A program made the position numbers and the translations under genes. Of a stretch of 64,000 nucleotides of DNA, positions 43,865-53,548 are shown in pieces; the stretch's first letter is position 1, and each line of letters begins with the position of its first letter. Source of the DNA: Chryseobacterium arachidis. GTDB lineage: Bacteria; Bacteroidota; Bacteroidia; Flavobacteriales; Weeksellaceae. The notes beneath the pieces were generated by a model. That model had not been told where the DNA came from, did no database searches, and saw only the letters and a program-made list of their open reading frames with translations. Location of the stretch: positions 248,001 to 312,000 of the forward strand of contig NZ_FQUT01000002.1 in NCBI RefSeq assembly GCF_900129245.1, given 5' to 3'.

Positions 43865-46660
43865 TTAAAAATTAACTTGTAATCCTAAAAGGAATGTTCT
43901 AGTTGTTGGATAGTTATAAAGACTAATAGCTCCTGGAATAAATGTTCCGTTATTAACTTGAGTTTCTGAAGCTACAGCAACTTCTGGATCTCCAGTAAAT
44001 TTAGTCCATAGTGCTAAGTTTTGACCTGATCCATAAACTCTTACACTACTTAGTGGTAGATTACCTAGGATTTTCTTATCAAATGTATACCCTAACTCTA
44101 ATGATCTAAATCTAATAAAATCCGTTTTTTGTAAAAATGCATCTGTAGTTTCAAATCCATTAACCGTTGGAGCTGGTAAAACATTTGTATCACCTGGATT
44201 TTTCCAATAATTAAAAGCAGCAGTACTTAAATTTTGATTGTAAGCTGAAAAGTCAACTAAGTTTTGAGCCATGATATTATAATTATATCCTCCTGTTTGA
44301 AAAGAGAAATCTGCATTTAAATCAAATCCTTTATATCTAAATGTTGTTCCAAACCCACCATAGGCATTTGGTAATGTCGATTTTCCATTTAAGAATTGAG
44401 CATCGCTTGAGCTATATACATTAGTTATAGAACCGTCTGGTCTATAATATAAAGCTTCTCCTGTTTGAGTATCTACCCCAGCGCTCTTTACCATTTTGAA
44501 AGTTGTTGGCTCCATCCCAATACTCATAAATGTATATCCATCCAGATTTAACTGAGTAGCTGTACCATATAAACTTTTTACTTGATATTTAAGCATTGAA
44601 ATATTACCTCTTACAGACCAATCAAAATCCGCACTTTTTATTATTTCGACATTTAACTCAGATTCTAAACCTTTAATTTCAATATTACCAGCATTTGTAA
44701 TACTTGAGAAAAGATATCCACCTCCCTCATATTGTGTACTTGGAATTGCATATAAGAAATCTTTTCTATCATCCTTAAATACCTCAGTGGTAAGTTTAAT
44801 CCTATTTTTAAACATTGAAATATCTACTCCTAAGTTTTGTGATGTCTTAGACTCCCATTTTAAATCTTTATTACCAACAAAATTTGAAGGTCCAGAAGTT
44901 GGATCTGCTCCGTAATCTCCAGATACTATTGAAATAAGATTTTGATAATCGGCTAAAGATGCTACGTTTCCTGTTGTACCTATACTATATCTGAATTTAA
45001 TATCATTAAAAAACGGCACATTAAAGAATGATTCTTTTGCTAAATTCCAAGCAATTGAAGCAGACCAGAAGTTCCCATATTTGTTATTAGCACCAAGTCT
45101 AGAATTCCCATCTCTTCTTATTGATCCAGATAATAAATATCTACCTGCGTAATTATAGTCAACAACTCCTAACATACTTACATATCTTGTGGATGTTGTT
45201 GCTCCAGTAATTGCAAAAGGTGTCGCAGCCGAACCGATGTCTGTTACATCTGGGCCTAACATTACTCTTTTAGTTCCAGACAAACTTCCAAATTCTTCTT
45301 GGCTATATTCAAAAGCTGCAACAGCACCGATTTTATGTTGTCCAAATGACTTACTAAAATCTAATCTATTATTAAATACATATGTCCAAAAATCAGATCT
45401 AGTATCTCTGATACTTCCATCCGGATAGCCATAAACTGCTGCAATATCTGATCCTTTCTTTACAACATATTTATTTTTTCTAAGATCATAGATATTTCCA
45501 AAAGTTGACTTAAAAGTCAAACCTTTAAAAAATTCATATGTCCCAGATATCTGAGCATTAAATCTTGTTCTCCAATCTGTAGTAAGTTCATTCCTTCTAA
45601 GATCTATTGGATTTATAGAATTTGTTGTTGGATTAAAACTACCATCCGAATCATAAATTGTTTCATATGGATTCAGAGTATATATTGAATAAAACGGACT
45701 TAAAGCATTGTATGAAAACCTTTGATCTTGAGTTTTTGTATTTACTATACCAAAATCAAATCCCATCTTTAGTTTATCAGTAATTTTTTGATCAAAATTA
45801 AATCTTGCATTATACCTTTTAAATCCGTCAAGTTCCTGTAATATTCCTGAATCTGAATCGTAACCTAATGATACAAAGTAAGAATTGGTTTCACTTCCTC
45901 CTCTAATCGATAGATTATGATATTGTATCGTAGAATTTCTTAAAATATCTTTTGACCAATCATGATCATTTGCTAACAGGAGTGCTGCTTCTTCAGATGT
46001 ATATACTGGATTAGGATTTATACCTAAACCTGACATTTCGTTCTCATATTGTATTTTTTGAGAAGTATTCATCATCGTAAAGTTCTTATCTTTTGGTTTG
46101 AAAGCAAATCCAAATCTCGTATCATAAACAATTGATGGCTTACCTGACTTACCTCTTTTAGTAGTTACAACAATAACTCCGTTTGCAGCTCTTGCCCCAT
46201 AAACAGCAGTAGAAGCTGCATCTTTTAGCTCTGTAACAGATTCTATATCTGATGCAGGTATTGCATTAAATTGACGTTGAGTCATATAAATACCATCAAC
46301 AACAAAAAGAGGATCTGAAGCTCCCAAAACTGAAGAAACATTAACAGCACCTCTAATTCTAATTGATCCTGGTTCCCCCGGCTTACCCGAATTTGTTGAA
46401 ACTTGCAGACCAGACATTTTACCCTGCAACATATTCGTAATTCCAGTACTTGACGCTGACATTCTTGTAAGTTCTTCACCCCCAACTACAGAAACAGCCT
46501 GAGTAATTTCTTCTTTTTTCTTTTTTTGTACCCCAACTAATACAACTTCTTCAATCTGTTTAACCTTTGTAGTCGTATCTCTTTTAACAGTCTGAGCATT
46601 TATAGATTGTCCAGTAAAAAATAGAACACCTACTGTCAATACACATAATTTCACATTCAT
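43865..46660 (-). CDS. SusC/RagA-family TonB-dependent receptor (second pair)
   Basis: 931-aa outer-membrane receptor with signal peptide ending SINAQ. TonB-box-like IEEVVLVGVQ is followed by plug motifs MLQGKMSGLQVSTNSGKPGE, PGSIRIRGAVNVSSV, FVVDGIYMTQ and LKDAASTAVYGARAANGVIV. The barrel ends TRTFLLGLQVNF. Like the first SusC it has no carboxypeptidase-like N-terminal domain. Three 60-base lines counted by hand here are 25-30 per cent GC, against 30-43 per cent in the first SusC, so the pair may have a different origin. The substrate is unknown. The 298-base gap upstream holds a terminator and AT-rich sequence only. Confidence 0.93.
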   Translation of the reverse strand: MNVKLCVLTVGVLFFTGQSINAQTVKRDTTTKVKQIEEVVLVGVQKKKKEEITQAVSVVGGEELTRMSASSTGITNMLQGKMSGLQVSTNSGKPGEPGSIRIRGAVNVSSVLGASDPLFVVDGIYMTQRQFNAIPASDIESVTELKDAASTAVYGARAANGVIVVTTKRGKSGKPSIVYDTRFGFAFKPKDKNFTMMNTSQKIQYENEMSGLGINPNPVYTSEEAALLLANDHDWSKDILRNSTIQYHNLSIRGGSETNSYFVSLGYDSDSGILQELDGFKRYNARFNFDQKITDKLKMGFDFGIVNTKTQDQRFSYNALSPFYSIYTLNPYETIYDSDGSFNPTTNSINPIDLRRNELTTDWRTRFNAQISGTYEFFKGLTFKSTFGNIYDLRKNKYVVKKGSDIAAVYGYPDGSIRDTRSDFWTYVFNNRLDFSKSFGQHKIGAVAAFEYSQEEFGSLSGTKRVMLGPDVTDIGSAATPFAITGATTSTRYVSMLGVVDYNYAGRYLLSGSIRRDGNSRLGANNKYGNFWSASIAWNLAKESFFNVPFFNDIKFRYSIGTTGNVASLADYQNLISIVSGDYGADPTSGPSNFVGNKDLKWESKTSQNLGVDISMFKNRIKLTTEVFKDDRKDFLYAIPSTQYEGGGYLFSSITNAGNIEIKGLESELNVEIIKSADFDWSVRGNISMLKYQVKSLYGTATQLNLDGYTFMSIGMEPTTFKMVKSAGVDTQTGEALYYRPDGSITNVYSSSDAQFLNGKSTLPNAYGGFGTTFRYKGFDLNADFSFQTGGYNYNIMAQNLVDFSAYNQNLSTAAFNYWKNPGDTNVLPAPTVNGFETTDAFLQKTDFIRFRSLELGYTFDKKILGNLPLSSVRVYGSGQNLALWTKFTGDPEVAVASETQVNNGTFIPGAISLYNYPTTRTFLLGLQVNF

Positions 46661-46907
46661 ATTAACAAATTTTAATATTTAAGAAAGCAAATATGTTAAT
46701 AAATAATAACATTAACAAATTTTTAACTATCGCTAAATAACTTTATTATAATATTTTTAGCTTAATTTACAACGTGATGCATAATTCATTTAAAAGAGTT
46801 CAGCTGATTACAATTTTAATTTCAAATATTTTAATAAAACGAAATAACTTTAACAACACTTTGATAATATTTGAAATATTATTTAAAAACATTCTAAATT
46901 AAATATA

Positions 46908-46937
46908 AAAAGACCACTCTATTAAGAGTGGTCTTTT
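46908..46937 (-). terminator. Terminator of the rimP-nusA-infB operon
   Basis: Perfect 13-bp stem AAAAGACCACTCT (46908-46920) / AGAGTGGTCTTTT (46925-46937) with loop ATTA. It lies just after the infB stop on the minus strand. Confidence 0.9.
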
Positions 46938-46958
46938 ATTTACATCAAAAAAGTAGAG

Positions 46959-49900
46959 TTATTTCAACTTTTTCTTAACAGCAACCTCTTCGTATACTTC
47001 AAGAATGTCACCTTGTTCAATATCGTTGTAACCTTTCAGGTTCAATCCACATTCGTAACCTTTCGTTACTTCTTTTACATCATCTTTGAAACGCTTTAAA
47101 CTTTCAAGCTCTCCGTCGAATTTCACGATACCGTCTCTTAGTAGTCTTACTTTCGACTGTCTTGTTACTTTTCCGGTAAGAACCATACAACCTGCAATCG
47201 TTCCAACTTTAGAAATTTTGAATACCTCACGAATTTCCACGTTACCGATTACCTGTTCCTGAATTTCCGGAGAAAGCATTCCCTCCATCGCTTCTTTCAC
47301 TTCATCGATGGCTTTATAGATTACAGAATAGGTTCTGATTTCGATTTCTTCACGGTCTGCAAGATCTTTAGCATTTGCTCCAGCTCTTACGTTAAATCCG
47401 ATAATAATCGCATCTGATGCTGCCGCCAAGTTGATATCAGATTCTGTGATCTGCCCAACACCTGAGTGAAGGATTTTCACGCTGATTTCCTCTGTTGATA
47501 ATCTCTGTAACTGATCAGAAAGTGCTTCCACAGAACCATCCACGTCACCTTTAAGGATAATGTTCAATTCCTTGAATTCACCCAAAGCAATACGTCTACC
47601 CAATTCTTCAAGCGTCGTATGCTTCTTAGTTCTGATTGATAATTCTCTCTGTAATTGCTCTCTCTTGTTTGCAATAGCCTTACCTTCACTTTCGTCGGCA
47701 TAGACACGGAATTTATCACCTGCTGTAGGCGCTCCGTCTAAACCTAAAATTGTTGCCGGAATTGATGGACCTGCCTCTGCAAGGTTCTTCCCTCTTTCAT
47801 CAAGCAAAGCTTTTACTTTACCGTGATTTTTACCAGCTACTACATAATCTCCAACTCTTAAAGTTCCTGTCTGTACCAACATGGTTGCCACATACCCTCT
47901 ACCTTTATCTAAAGATGCTTCGATTACAACTCCGTTTGCTGCTCTGTTAGGATTCGCTTTTAATTCAAGCATTTCTGCCTGCAATAATACTTTCTCTAAT
48001 AAAAGATCCATATTATTACCCATTTTGGCTGAAATTTCCTGAGCCTGTACATTACCTCCCCACTCTTCTACTAGAATATTCATTCCGGAAAGTTGCTGAC
48101 GGATGTTATCAGGATTTGCATTCGGTTTATCAACCTTGTTGATGGCAATGATCATCGGTACTCCTGCAGCCTGCGCGTGAGAGATTGCTTCTTTCGTTTG
48201 AGGCATAACGTCATCATCGGCAGCAATTACAATAATTGCAATATCCGTAACCTGTGCACCTCTCGCTCTCATCGCGGTAAAGGCCTCGTGACCCGGCGTA
48301 TCTAAGAATGTAATTCTCTGACCGTTTTCCAGTTTCACGTTATAAGCACCAATGTGCTGTGTAATACCTCCTGATTCACCGGCAATAACGTTAGTTTTTC
48401 TGATGTAATCCAATAAGGAAGTCTTACCGTGGTCTACGTGACCCATTACTGTTACAATCGGAGCTCTTGGAAGAAGATCTTCTTCGTTATCGATTTCGTC
48501 TTCTGCATCTGTATCTTCAAGATCCGCATCAGAGAACTCAATTTTATATCCGAACTCATCAGCTACCAATAATAAGGTATCGGCTTCCAATCTTTGGTTC
48601 ATGGTAACCATTACTCCTAATGAGAAACAAGCAGAAATTACTTCTGTAGGAGAAACATTCATTAAACTTGCCAATTCACCAACAGTGATGAATTCCGTTA
48701 CTTTTAATGTTCTGTCTGCTGCATCAATTTCTTGCTGACGCTCGTCTTGTTCTCTACGGAAGTTTCTCTTATCTTTTCTGTGTTTAGCAGATTTAGATTT
48801 ACCTCCTTTATTCGTTAATTTTTCAAGGGTTTCCTTGATCTGGTTTTTAACTTGTTCGTCAGTTAATTCAACAGGCATTGTTCTTTGACCAGGTCTGTTA
48901 CCTCCTTGTCCGCCTCTGTTGAATCCACCTCTGTTACCTCCTTGTCCACCTTGACCCTGAGGACGGTTTCCTTGGTTGTTGCCAAAACGGTTTCCACCTC
49001 CTTGACCTCCTTGTCCACCCTGACCTTGAGGACGGTTTCCACCTTGTCCGCCACCTTGGTTGTTGCCAAAACGGTTTCCGCCTTGTCCACCTTGTCCCTG
49101 GTTACGGTTTCCACCTTGTCCACCTTGACCTTGAGGGCGGTTTTGTCCACCTTGATTGTTATTTCCTCCTTGCTGATTATTGTTTCCACCTTGTTGGTTG
49201 TTACCTCCTCCAGGTTTCTCAATTCTCTTTCTTTTCTTCTTAGCTCCGGCTCCTTGTTTAGGGGCAAACTGAGTTAGGTCGATTTTTTCACCAACAATTT
49301 TAGGACCGTCCAGTTTTTGGTAAACTGTTTCGATTTTTTGAGGTTCCTGAGATTCTTCCTCAGTTTTTGCCGGCTCAGCAGCTTTTACCTCAGCTGGTTT
49401 TGCAGGTGCCTGAACTGGTGTTTCAGCAACCGGCTTTGGAGTTTCTTTTACAGATTCCACAGGTTTTTCTATAGGTTTTTCCTCTTCTTTTTTCTCCTCC
49501 AATTTTGGTTTGTCTTTTTTTACGGGTCTGTTTCTAGACTCGATTTGAGACAAATCTATTTTATCCAGAACTTTGAATTCCTGTTTCTCAGGAGTTGCTT
49601 TTACTTCAGGAGCAGGGGCAACTTCTTCTTTCTTCTCTTCTACCACAGGTTCCGGTTTTGGAGCAGGAGTTTCTTCAATTTCAGGTTTTTTAGGCTCTAA
49701 GTCTATTTTACCTAAAATTTTAGTTTCTGGCTTGTTTGCTTTAGCTCTTATTACTTCAGGGGTTTTCTTTTCCTCAATTTCCAGTTTTTCTTCCGGAACT
49801 TTTGTGATCACCACCTCATGGGAAGCCTTTCTTTGTTCGCCGTCCTTGGCAAACTCAGCCTCCAATGCAGAATATGCCGCTTCTTCCAATTGAGCGTTAG

Positions 49901-50003
49901 GATTGCTTTCAACCTCGATACCCTTAGCTTGTAAAAATTCTACTAATCTGGACATCGAAATATTGAATTCCTTAACCGCTTTATTTAATCTAATTTTTGG
50001 CAT
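46959..50003 (-). CDS. infB: Translation initiation factor IF-2
   Basis: 1014-aa GTPase that brings initiator tRNA to the ribosome. The N-terminal IF2_N motif region is [16 protein letters not shown]. Then follow long acidic/Lys/Pro stretches and, at residues 265-373, a very repetitive Gly/Asn/Gln/Arg tract. The G domain has [10 protein letters not shown] (521-530), DTPGHEAF and NKVDKPN. The C-terminal domains II-IV are complete. It is the last gene of rimP-nusA-infB. The Gly-rich insert is longer and more regular than in most bacteria, though N-terminal length is known to vary. Confidence 0.97.
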   Translation of the reverse strand: MPKIRLNKAVKEFNISMSRLVEFLQAKGIEVESNPNAQLEEAAYSALEAEFAKDGEQRKASHEVVITKVPEEKLEIEEKKTPEVIRAKANKPETKILGKIDLEPKKPEIEETPAPKPEPVVEEKKEEVAPAPEVKATPEKQEFKVLDKIDLSQIESRNRPVKKDKPKLEEKKEEEKPIEKPVESVKETPKPVAETPVQAPAKPAEVKAAEPAKTEEESQEPQKIETVYQKLDGPKIVGEKIDLTQFAPKQGAGAKKKRKRIEKPGGGNNQQGGNNNQQGGNNNQGGQNRPQGQGGQGGNRNQGQGGQGGNRFGNNQGGGQGGNRPQGQGGQGGQGGGNRFGNNQGNRPQGQGGQGGNRGGFNRGGQGGNRPGQRTMPVELTDEQVKNQIKETLEKLTNKGGKSKSAKHRKDKRNFRREQDERQQEIDAADRTLKVTEFITVGELASLMNVSPTEVISACFSLGVMVTMNQRLEADTLLLVADEFGYKIEFSDADLEDTDAEDEIDNEEDLLPRAPIVTVMGHVDHGKTSLLDYIRKTNVIAGESGGITQHIGAYNVKLENGQRITFLDTPGHEAFTAMRARGAQVTDIAIIVIAADDDVMPQTKEAISHAQAAGVPMIIAINKVDKPNANPDNIRQQLSGMNILVEEWGGNVQAQEISAKMGNNMDLLLEKVLLQAEMLELKANPNRAANGVVIEASLDKGRGYVATMLVQTGTLRVGDYVVAGKNHGKVKALLDERGKNLAEAGPSIPATILGLDGAPTAGDKFRVYADESEGKAIANKREQLQRELSIRTKKHTTLEELGRRIALGEFKELNIILKGDVDGSVEALSDQLQRLSTEEISVKILHSGVGQITESDINLAAASDAIIIGFNVRAGANAKDLADREEIEIRTYSVIYKAIDEVKEAMEGMLSPEIQEQVIGNVEIREVFKISKVGTIAGCMVLTGKVTRQSKVRLLRDGIVKFDGELESLKRFKDDVKEVTKGYECGLNLKGYNDIEQGDILEVYEEVAVKKKLK
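48885..49211 (-). repeat. Gly/Asn/Gln/Arg-rich repeat tract inside infB
   Basis: Coding repeat giving many copies of [13 protein letters not shown] and RPQGQGG. At DNA level the plus strand reads repeated CCACCTTG blocks. It encodes a likely disordered, RGG-like segment and is prone to slippage in replication or assembly. Confidence 0.85.
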
Positions 50004-50081
50004 CTATATTATTTACTGTTTTTTAATTCTTAAAATTAAAGTATTTCTTTTTTACTGTTTATTAAAATTTATTTAAAAATC

Positions 50082-51317
50082 TTAATCTTCAAATTCTTCT
50101 CTCAGAATACGTTTCACCTCTTCAATTGTTTCCTCTTCAAGATCAACCATATTCAGTAAGCTCTCAGTTTCTTTATCCAGAACCGATTTTGCAGTAGTAA
50201 GACCTACTTTCTTAAATTCATCCAAAATCCACTGCTCGATATCATCATTGAATTCTCTTAATTCAACATCATCATCTTCGCTGGACTCTCTGTGTACATC
50301 AATTTCATAACCTGACAACCAAGAAGCAAGTCTGATATTCTGACCTTGTTTTCCGATTACTTTAGAAATCTCTTCAACCGGCGTATATACTAATGCGTAA
50401 GTACTGTCCTCGTTGATGTCAATTTTATTGATGGTAACATTTCCTAAAGCTCTCTTCACCAAAATCTCAGGGTTTTTCGACCACTGAATAACATCGATGT
50501 TCTCATTTTTCAACTCTCTTACCACTCCGTGAATTCTCGAACCTTTCACACCCACACAAGCTCCTACAGGATCGATTCTGTCGTCGTAAGCATCCACTGC
50601 GATCTTTGCCTTCTCACCAGGAATTCTCACTACCTTTTTCAAGATAATGGTTCCGTCCTGAATTTCAGGAATTTCCAGCTCTAATAATTTCTCCAAGAAT
50701 TTAGGCGCAGTTCTGGAAATAATAATCTGTGGTTTTGAACCCTTGAAATCTACTGTTTCAACAATAGCTCTGATATTCTCACCCTTTTTAAAGAAATCCG
50801 ACGGAATCTGATTTTCTTTAGGCAAAATGAATTCGTTCCCTTCATCATCCAACAAAATCACGTGCTTGTGACGGATATGGTGGATCTCTCCTACTACAAT
50901 CTCCCCGATTTTATCTTTAAACTGCTCGTACAACATTGCATTGTTGTGTTCCTGCAATTTCGTAGCCAAAATCTGCTTCAAAGTAAGGATATTTCTTCTC
51001 CCCAACTGGGCAACAGGAATTTCCATTGTAAAGTCTTCACCTACTTCGAAAGTAGGGTCGATTTTCTTGGCTTCAGAGATCTCAATTTCCAAATCATCAT
51101 CTTCCGACATTTCGTCTTCTACGATTGTTTTATTTAAAAATATCTGAAAATCTCCTTTATCAGGGTTTACAATCACATCGAAGTGGTCATCCGAATCGTA
51201 CCTTTTTCTCAAAAGTGTCTTCAGTGAATCTTCAATAATTGCCATAAGATCAATCTTACTGATCCCTTTTTCGTCTTTAAAATCACCAAAGGATTCAATC
51301 AACGCTATATTGTCCAT
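50082..51317 (-). CDS. nusA: Transcription termination/antitermination factor NusA
   Basis: 411-aa factor that binds RNA polymerase and controls pausing and termination. The N-terminal domain is at about 1-125. The S1 domain follows (KIGEIVVGEIHHIRHKHVIL). Two KH domains contain DPVGACVGVKGSRIHGVVRE and VIGKQGQNIRLASWLSGYEI. It ends in an acidic helical tail (ETIEEVKRILREEFED). It is the middle gene between rimP (15 bases upstream) and infB (78 bases downstream). Confidence 0.97.
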   Translation of the reverse strand: MDNIALIESFGDFKDEKGISKIDLMAIIEDSLKTLLRKRYDSDDHFDVIVNPDKGDFQIFLNKTIVEDEMSEDDDLEIEISEAKKIDPTFEVGEDFTMEIPVAQLGRRNILTLKQILATKLQEHNNAMLYEQFKDKIGEIVVGEIHHIRHKHVILLDDEGNEFILPKENQIPSDFFKKGENIRAIVETVDFKGSKPQIIISRTAPKFLEKLLELEIPEIQDGTIILKKVVRIPGEKAKIAVDAYDDRIDPVGACVGVKGSRIHGVVRELKNENIDVIQWSKNPEILVKRALGNVTINKIDINEDSTYALVYTPVEEISKVIGKQGQNIRLASWLSGYEIDVHRESSEDDDVELREFNDDIEQWILDEFKKVGLTTAKSVLDKETESLLNMVDLEEETIEEVKRILREEFED

Positions 51318-51332
51318 TTTTTCTTTTTTCTT

Positions 51333-51800
51333 TTAAAATTTAATTGTTACTAATGCTTTCTTAATCTCAGAGTACGGAATTTCTTTTTCCTCCTCCACAT
51401 CTACTTTCCCCTTCCCGATATCTTTCGGCTTGCGGTAACGCAGAATAAGCGTGATCTTTTCTTCATCTACTTTTGCTAATTCACCTTCAATTTTTTCTGA
51501 GTCATTCAGTAAAACTTCAATTTCTCTTCCTAAATTCTTAGCAAACTGTCTCGGAGTTGCCAAAGGCTCGCTCAATCCTGCAGACATTACCTGAAGGCTG
51601 AAATCGTGCTCCTCACGATCCATATTGAATTCTATGGCACGGCTTGCATCCAGACAATCCTGTAAAGAAACCCCGTTGTCGCCATCTAAAATCACTGTGA
51701 TGTCATCCCCTGCAGAAAATTTTAAATCAATAAGAAATAAATCTTTTCTGGTCTCAAGGAATTCATTTAATAATTCTTCAATTCTTTTTCTAAACTCCAT
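51333..51800 (-). CDS. rimP: Ribosome maturation factor RimP
   Basis: 155-aa factor needed for 30S subunit assembly. Recognisable parts are the ISLQDCLDASRAIEF-like region (GVSLQDCLDASRAIEF), the VMSAGLSEPLATPRQFAKNLGR motif and an SH3-like C-terminal domain (KITLILRYRK). It opens the conserved rimP-nusA-infB operon and has a consensus promoter about 80 bases upstream. Confidence 0.95.
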   Translation of the reverse strand: MEFRKRIEELLNEFLETRKDLFLIDLKFSAGDDITVILDGDNGVSLQDCLDASRAIEFNMDREEHDFSLQVMSAGLSEPLATPRQFAKNLGREIEVLLNDSEKIEGELAKVDEEKITLILRYRKPKDIGKGKVDVEEEKEIPYSEIKKALVTIKF

Positions 51801-51881
51801 ACGTTATTTAAAATCTTGATTTACCGTACGAAAAAAGGCTTTCTTCCGAAGGCCTTCCCATGTTTTTCCGTAAATCCACTG

Positions 51882-51913
51882 CAAATATACAACTTTTTTA
51901 TAAAACATCCAAA
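51882..51913 (-). promoter_or_regulatory. Promoter of the rimP-nusA-infB operon
   Basis: Minus strand: -33 TTTG (51910-51913) and -7 TATATTTG (51882-51889) with a 20-nt spacer. The leader to rimP contains a hairpin with AAGGC / GCCTT arms at about 51836-51857. Between here and 52120 I see only AT-rich sequence. Confidence 0.7.
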
Positions 51914-52122
51914 TAAGACTCATAATCAGCTTAATAACTTATATATTTTCATAAATCATAAAAAAGCAAAAGAATAATATATTTGGCAACAATATACTCG
52001 ATTTACTTAATCGAATACAACGAAACCTCCATTAACTGTACTTTTTTTCATTTTAATACAATTAAAAGTATTAATCAAACCATGGTATTATATTAAATTT
52101 CATTTACACTCAAGTTAAAAGC

Positions 52123-52150
52123 TTTGGTGATGGTATTTTTACTATTTTTG
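52123..52150 (+). promoter_or_regulatory. Promoter of the polysaccharide locus (ugd)
   Basis: -33 TTTG (52123-52126) and -7 TATTTTTG (52143-52150), spacer 16 nt, a little short. If used, transcription starts near 52156, downstream of the possible GTG start at 52150, which favours the TTG at 52177 as ugd start. Confidence 0.5.
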
Positions 52151-52176
52151 TGATTAAATTTTTAAAAACATACATT

Positions 52177-53487
52177 TTGAATATTACTATTGTAGGAACA
52201 GGCTATGTAGGATTGGTTACAGGAACTACCCTGGCAGAGCTTGGCAATTCAGTATACTGTGTGGATATTGATGAGAAAAAAGTAGAAGGCATGAAAAACG
52301 GCGTAGTTCCCATCTATGAGCCGAATCTTGAAGAGATGTTTCTGAGAAATATTCAGGCAGAAAGATTGTTTTTCACAACCGATTTAAAAGAAGCATTAGA
52401 TAAAAGCGAAGTTATTTACTTAGCTTTACCCACTCCTCCTGGAGAAGACGGCTCGGCAGACCTTTCTTATGTACTGAAAGTAGCTAACGACATCGGAGAA
52501 ATGATGACGGGATACAAAGTCGTTGTGAATAAAAGTACTGTTCCGGTAGGTACAGCCGACAAAGTAAGAGAAGTTATTGCCTCTAAAACGCAAATCCCTT
52601 TTGACGTAGTTTCTAACCCTGAATTTTTAAGAGAAGGGTTTGCCGTGGACGATTCTATGAATCCTGCAAGAGTAGTTGTAGGATCCAGTTCTGACAAGGC
52701 TAAAGATATTATGGCTAAAATTTATCAGCCTTTTACCAATACAGGGATTCCGATTATTTTCATGGACGAAAAATCGTCTGAGTTAACGAAATATGCAGCC
52801 AACTCATTCTTAGCCGTAAAGATTACATTTATGAATGAGATTGCCAACTATTGTGAAAAAGTAGGCGCAGACGTGGATAAAGTAAGATTAGGGATGGGAA
52901 GTGACGACAGAATTGGCCAACGATTTTTGTTTCCGGGAATCGGATACGGAGGAAGCTGTTTCCCGAAAGACGTGAAGGCATTGATAAAATCCGGAAAGCA
53001 GGAAGATTTTAATTTTCAGATCTTAGAAGCAACTGAAAACGTAAATATAGCCCAGAAAGTAATCCTTGTTTCTGAAATTGAAAAATATTTCGGTGGAAAT
53101 CTTGAAGGAAAGACGATCGCCATGTGGGGATTGGCCTTCAAAGCGAATACTGACGATATCCGTGAAGCATCTTCATTAGACAATATCGCATTACTTTTAG
53201 AAAAAGGAGCCAAAATCGTTGCATATGATGCCGTTGCAGAAAACAATGTTCAAAAACTTTTAGGAGACAAGATTCAATATGCGAAAAGCATGTATGAAGC
53301 ACTTGAAAATGCAGACGCCTTATTCATTGCTACAGAATGGTCGGAATTTAAAAATCCTAATTTTGAATTAATGGCTCAGAAAATGAATAACAAGGCTATT
53401 TTCGACGGAAGAAACATGTACCCACTGGAAATTCCCGAACAAAACGGTTTTTATTATAAGAGTATTGGCCGTAAAACCATTCAGTAA
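52177..53487 (+). CDS. ugd: UDP-glucose 6-dehydrogenase
   Basis: 436-aa enzyme making UDP-glucuronate from UDP-glucose with NAD. The Rossmann motif GTGYVG lies near the start (ITIVGTGYVGLVTG). Other motifs are FLREGFAVDD, the substrate loop LTKYAANSFLAVKITFMNE and catalytic Cys in GYGGSCFPKDVKAL. I chose the TTG at 52177 because family members begin with MNI-like residues and because the promoter -7 box would cover a GTG at 52150. It is the first gene of a plus-strand polysaccharide cluster. Confidence 0.94.
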   Translation: MNITIVGTGYVGLVTGTTLAELGNSVYCVDIDEKKVEGMKNGVVPIYEPNLEEMFLRNIQAERLFFTTDLKEALDKSEVIYLALPTPPGEDGSADLSYVLKVANDIGEMMTGYKVVVNKSTVPVGTADKVREVIASKTQIPFDVVSNPEFLREGFAVDDSMNPARVVVGSSSDKAKDIMAKIYQPFTNTGIPIIFMDEKSSELTKYAANSFLAVKITFMNEIANYCEKVGADVDKVRLGMGSDDRIGQRFLFPGIGYGGSCFPKDVKALIKSGKQEDFNFQILEATENVNIAQKVILVSEIEKYFGGNLEGKTIAMWGLAFKANTDDIREASSLDNIALLLEKGAKIVAYDAVAENNVQKLLGDKIQYAKSMYEALENADALFIATEWSEFKNPNFELMAQKMNNKAIFDGRNMYPLEIPEQNGFYYKSIGRKTIQ

Positions 53488-53548
53488 GAATCAAGTTAAG
53501 AGTAAAAAAAATACAACAATTAGCAAACGCTAAAAGTATATTATAAAT

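Noticed and set aside
46661..46740. Promoter for the second SusC gene
   Set aside because: TTTG-like words occur but none has the TAnnTTTG and -33 spacing, so I did not call one.
48885..49211. Regular CCACCTTG blocks that might look like a CRISPR array
   Set aside because: The units are in frame within infB, vary in length, and there are no unique spacers.
48863..49277. Long open frames on both strands through the infB repeat tract
   Set aside because: They arise from the repetitive Gly-rich coding sequence; IF-2 is clearly the real frame.
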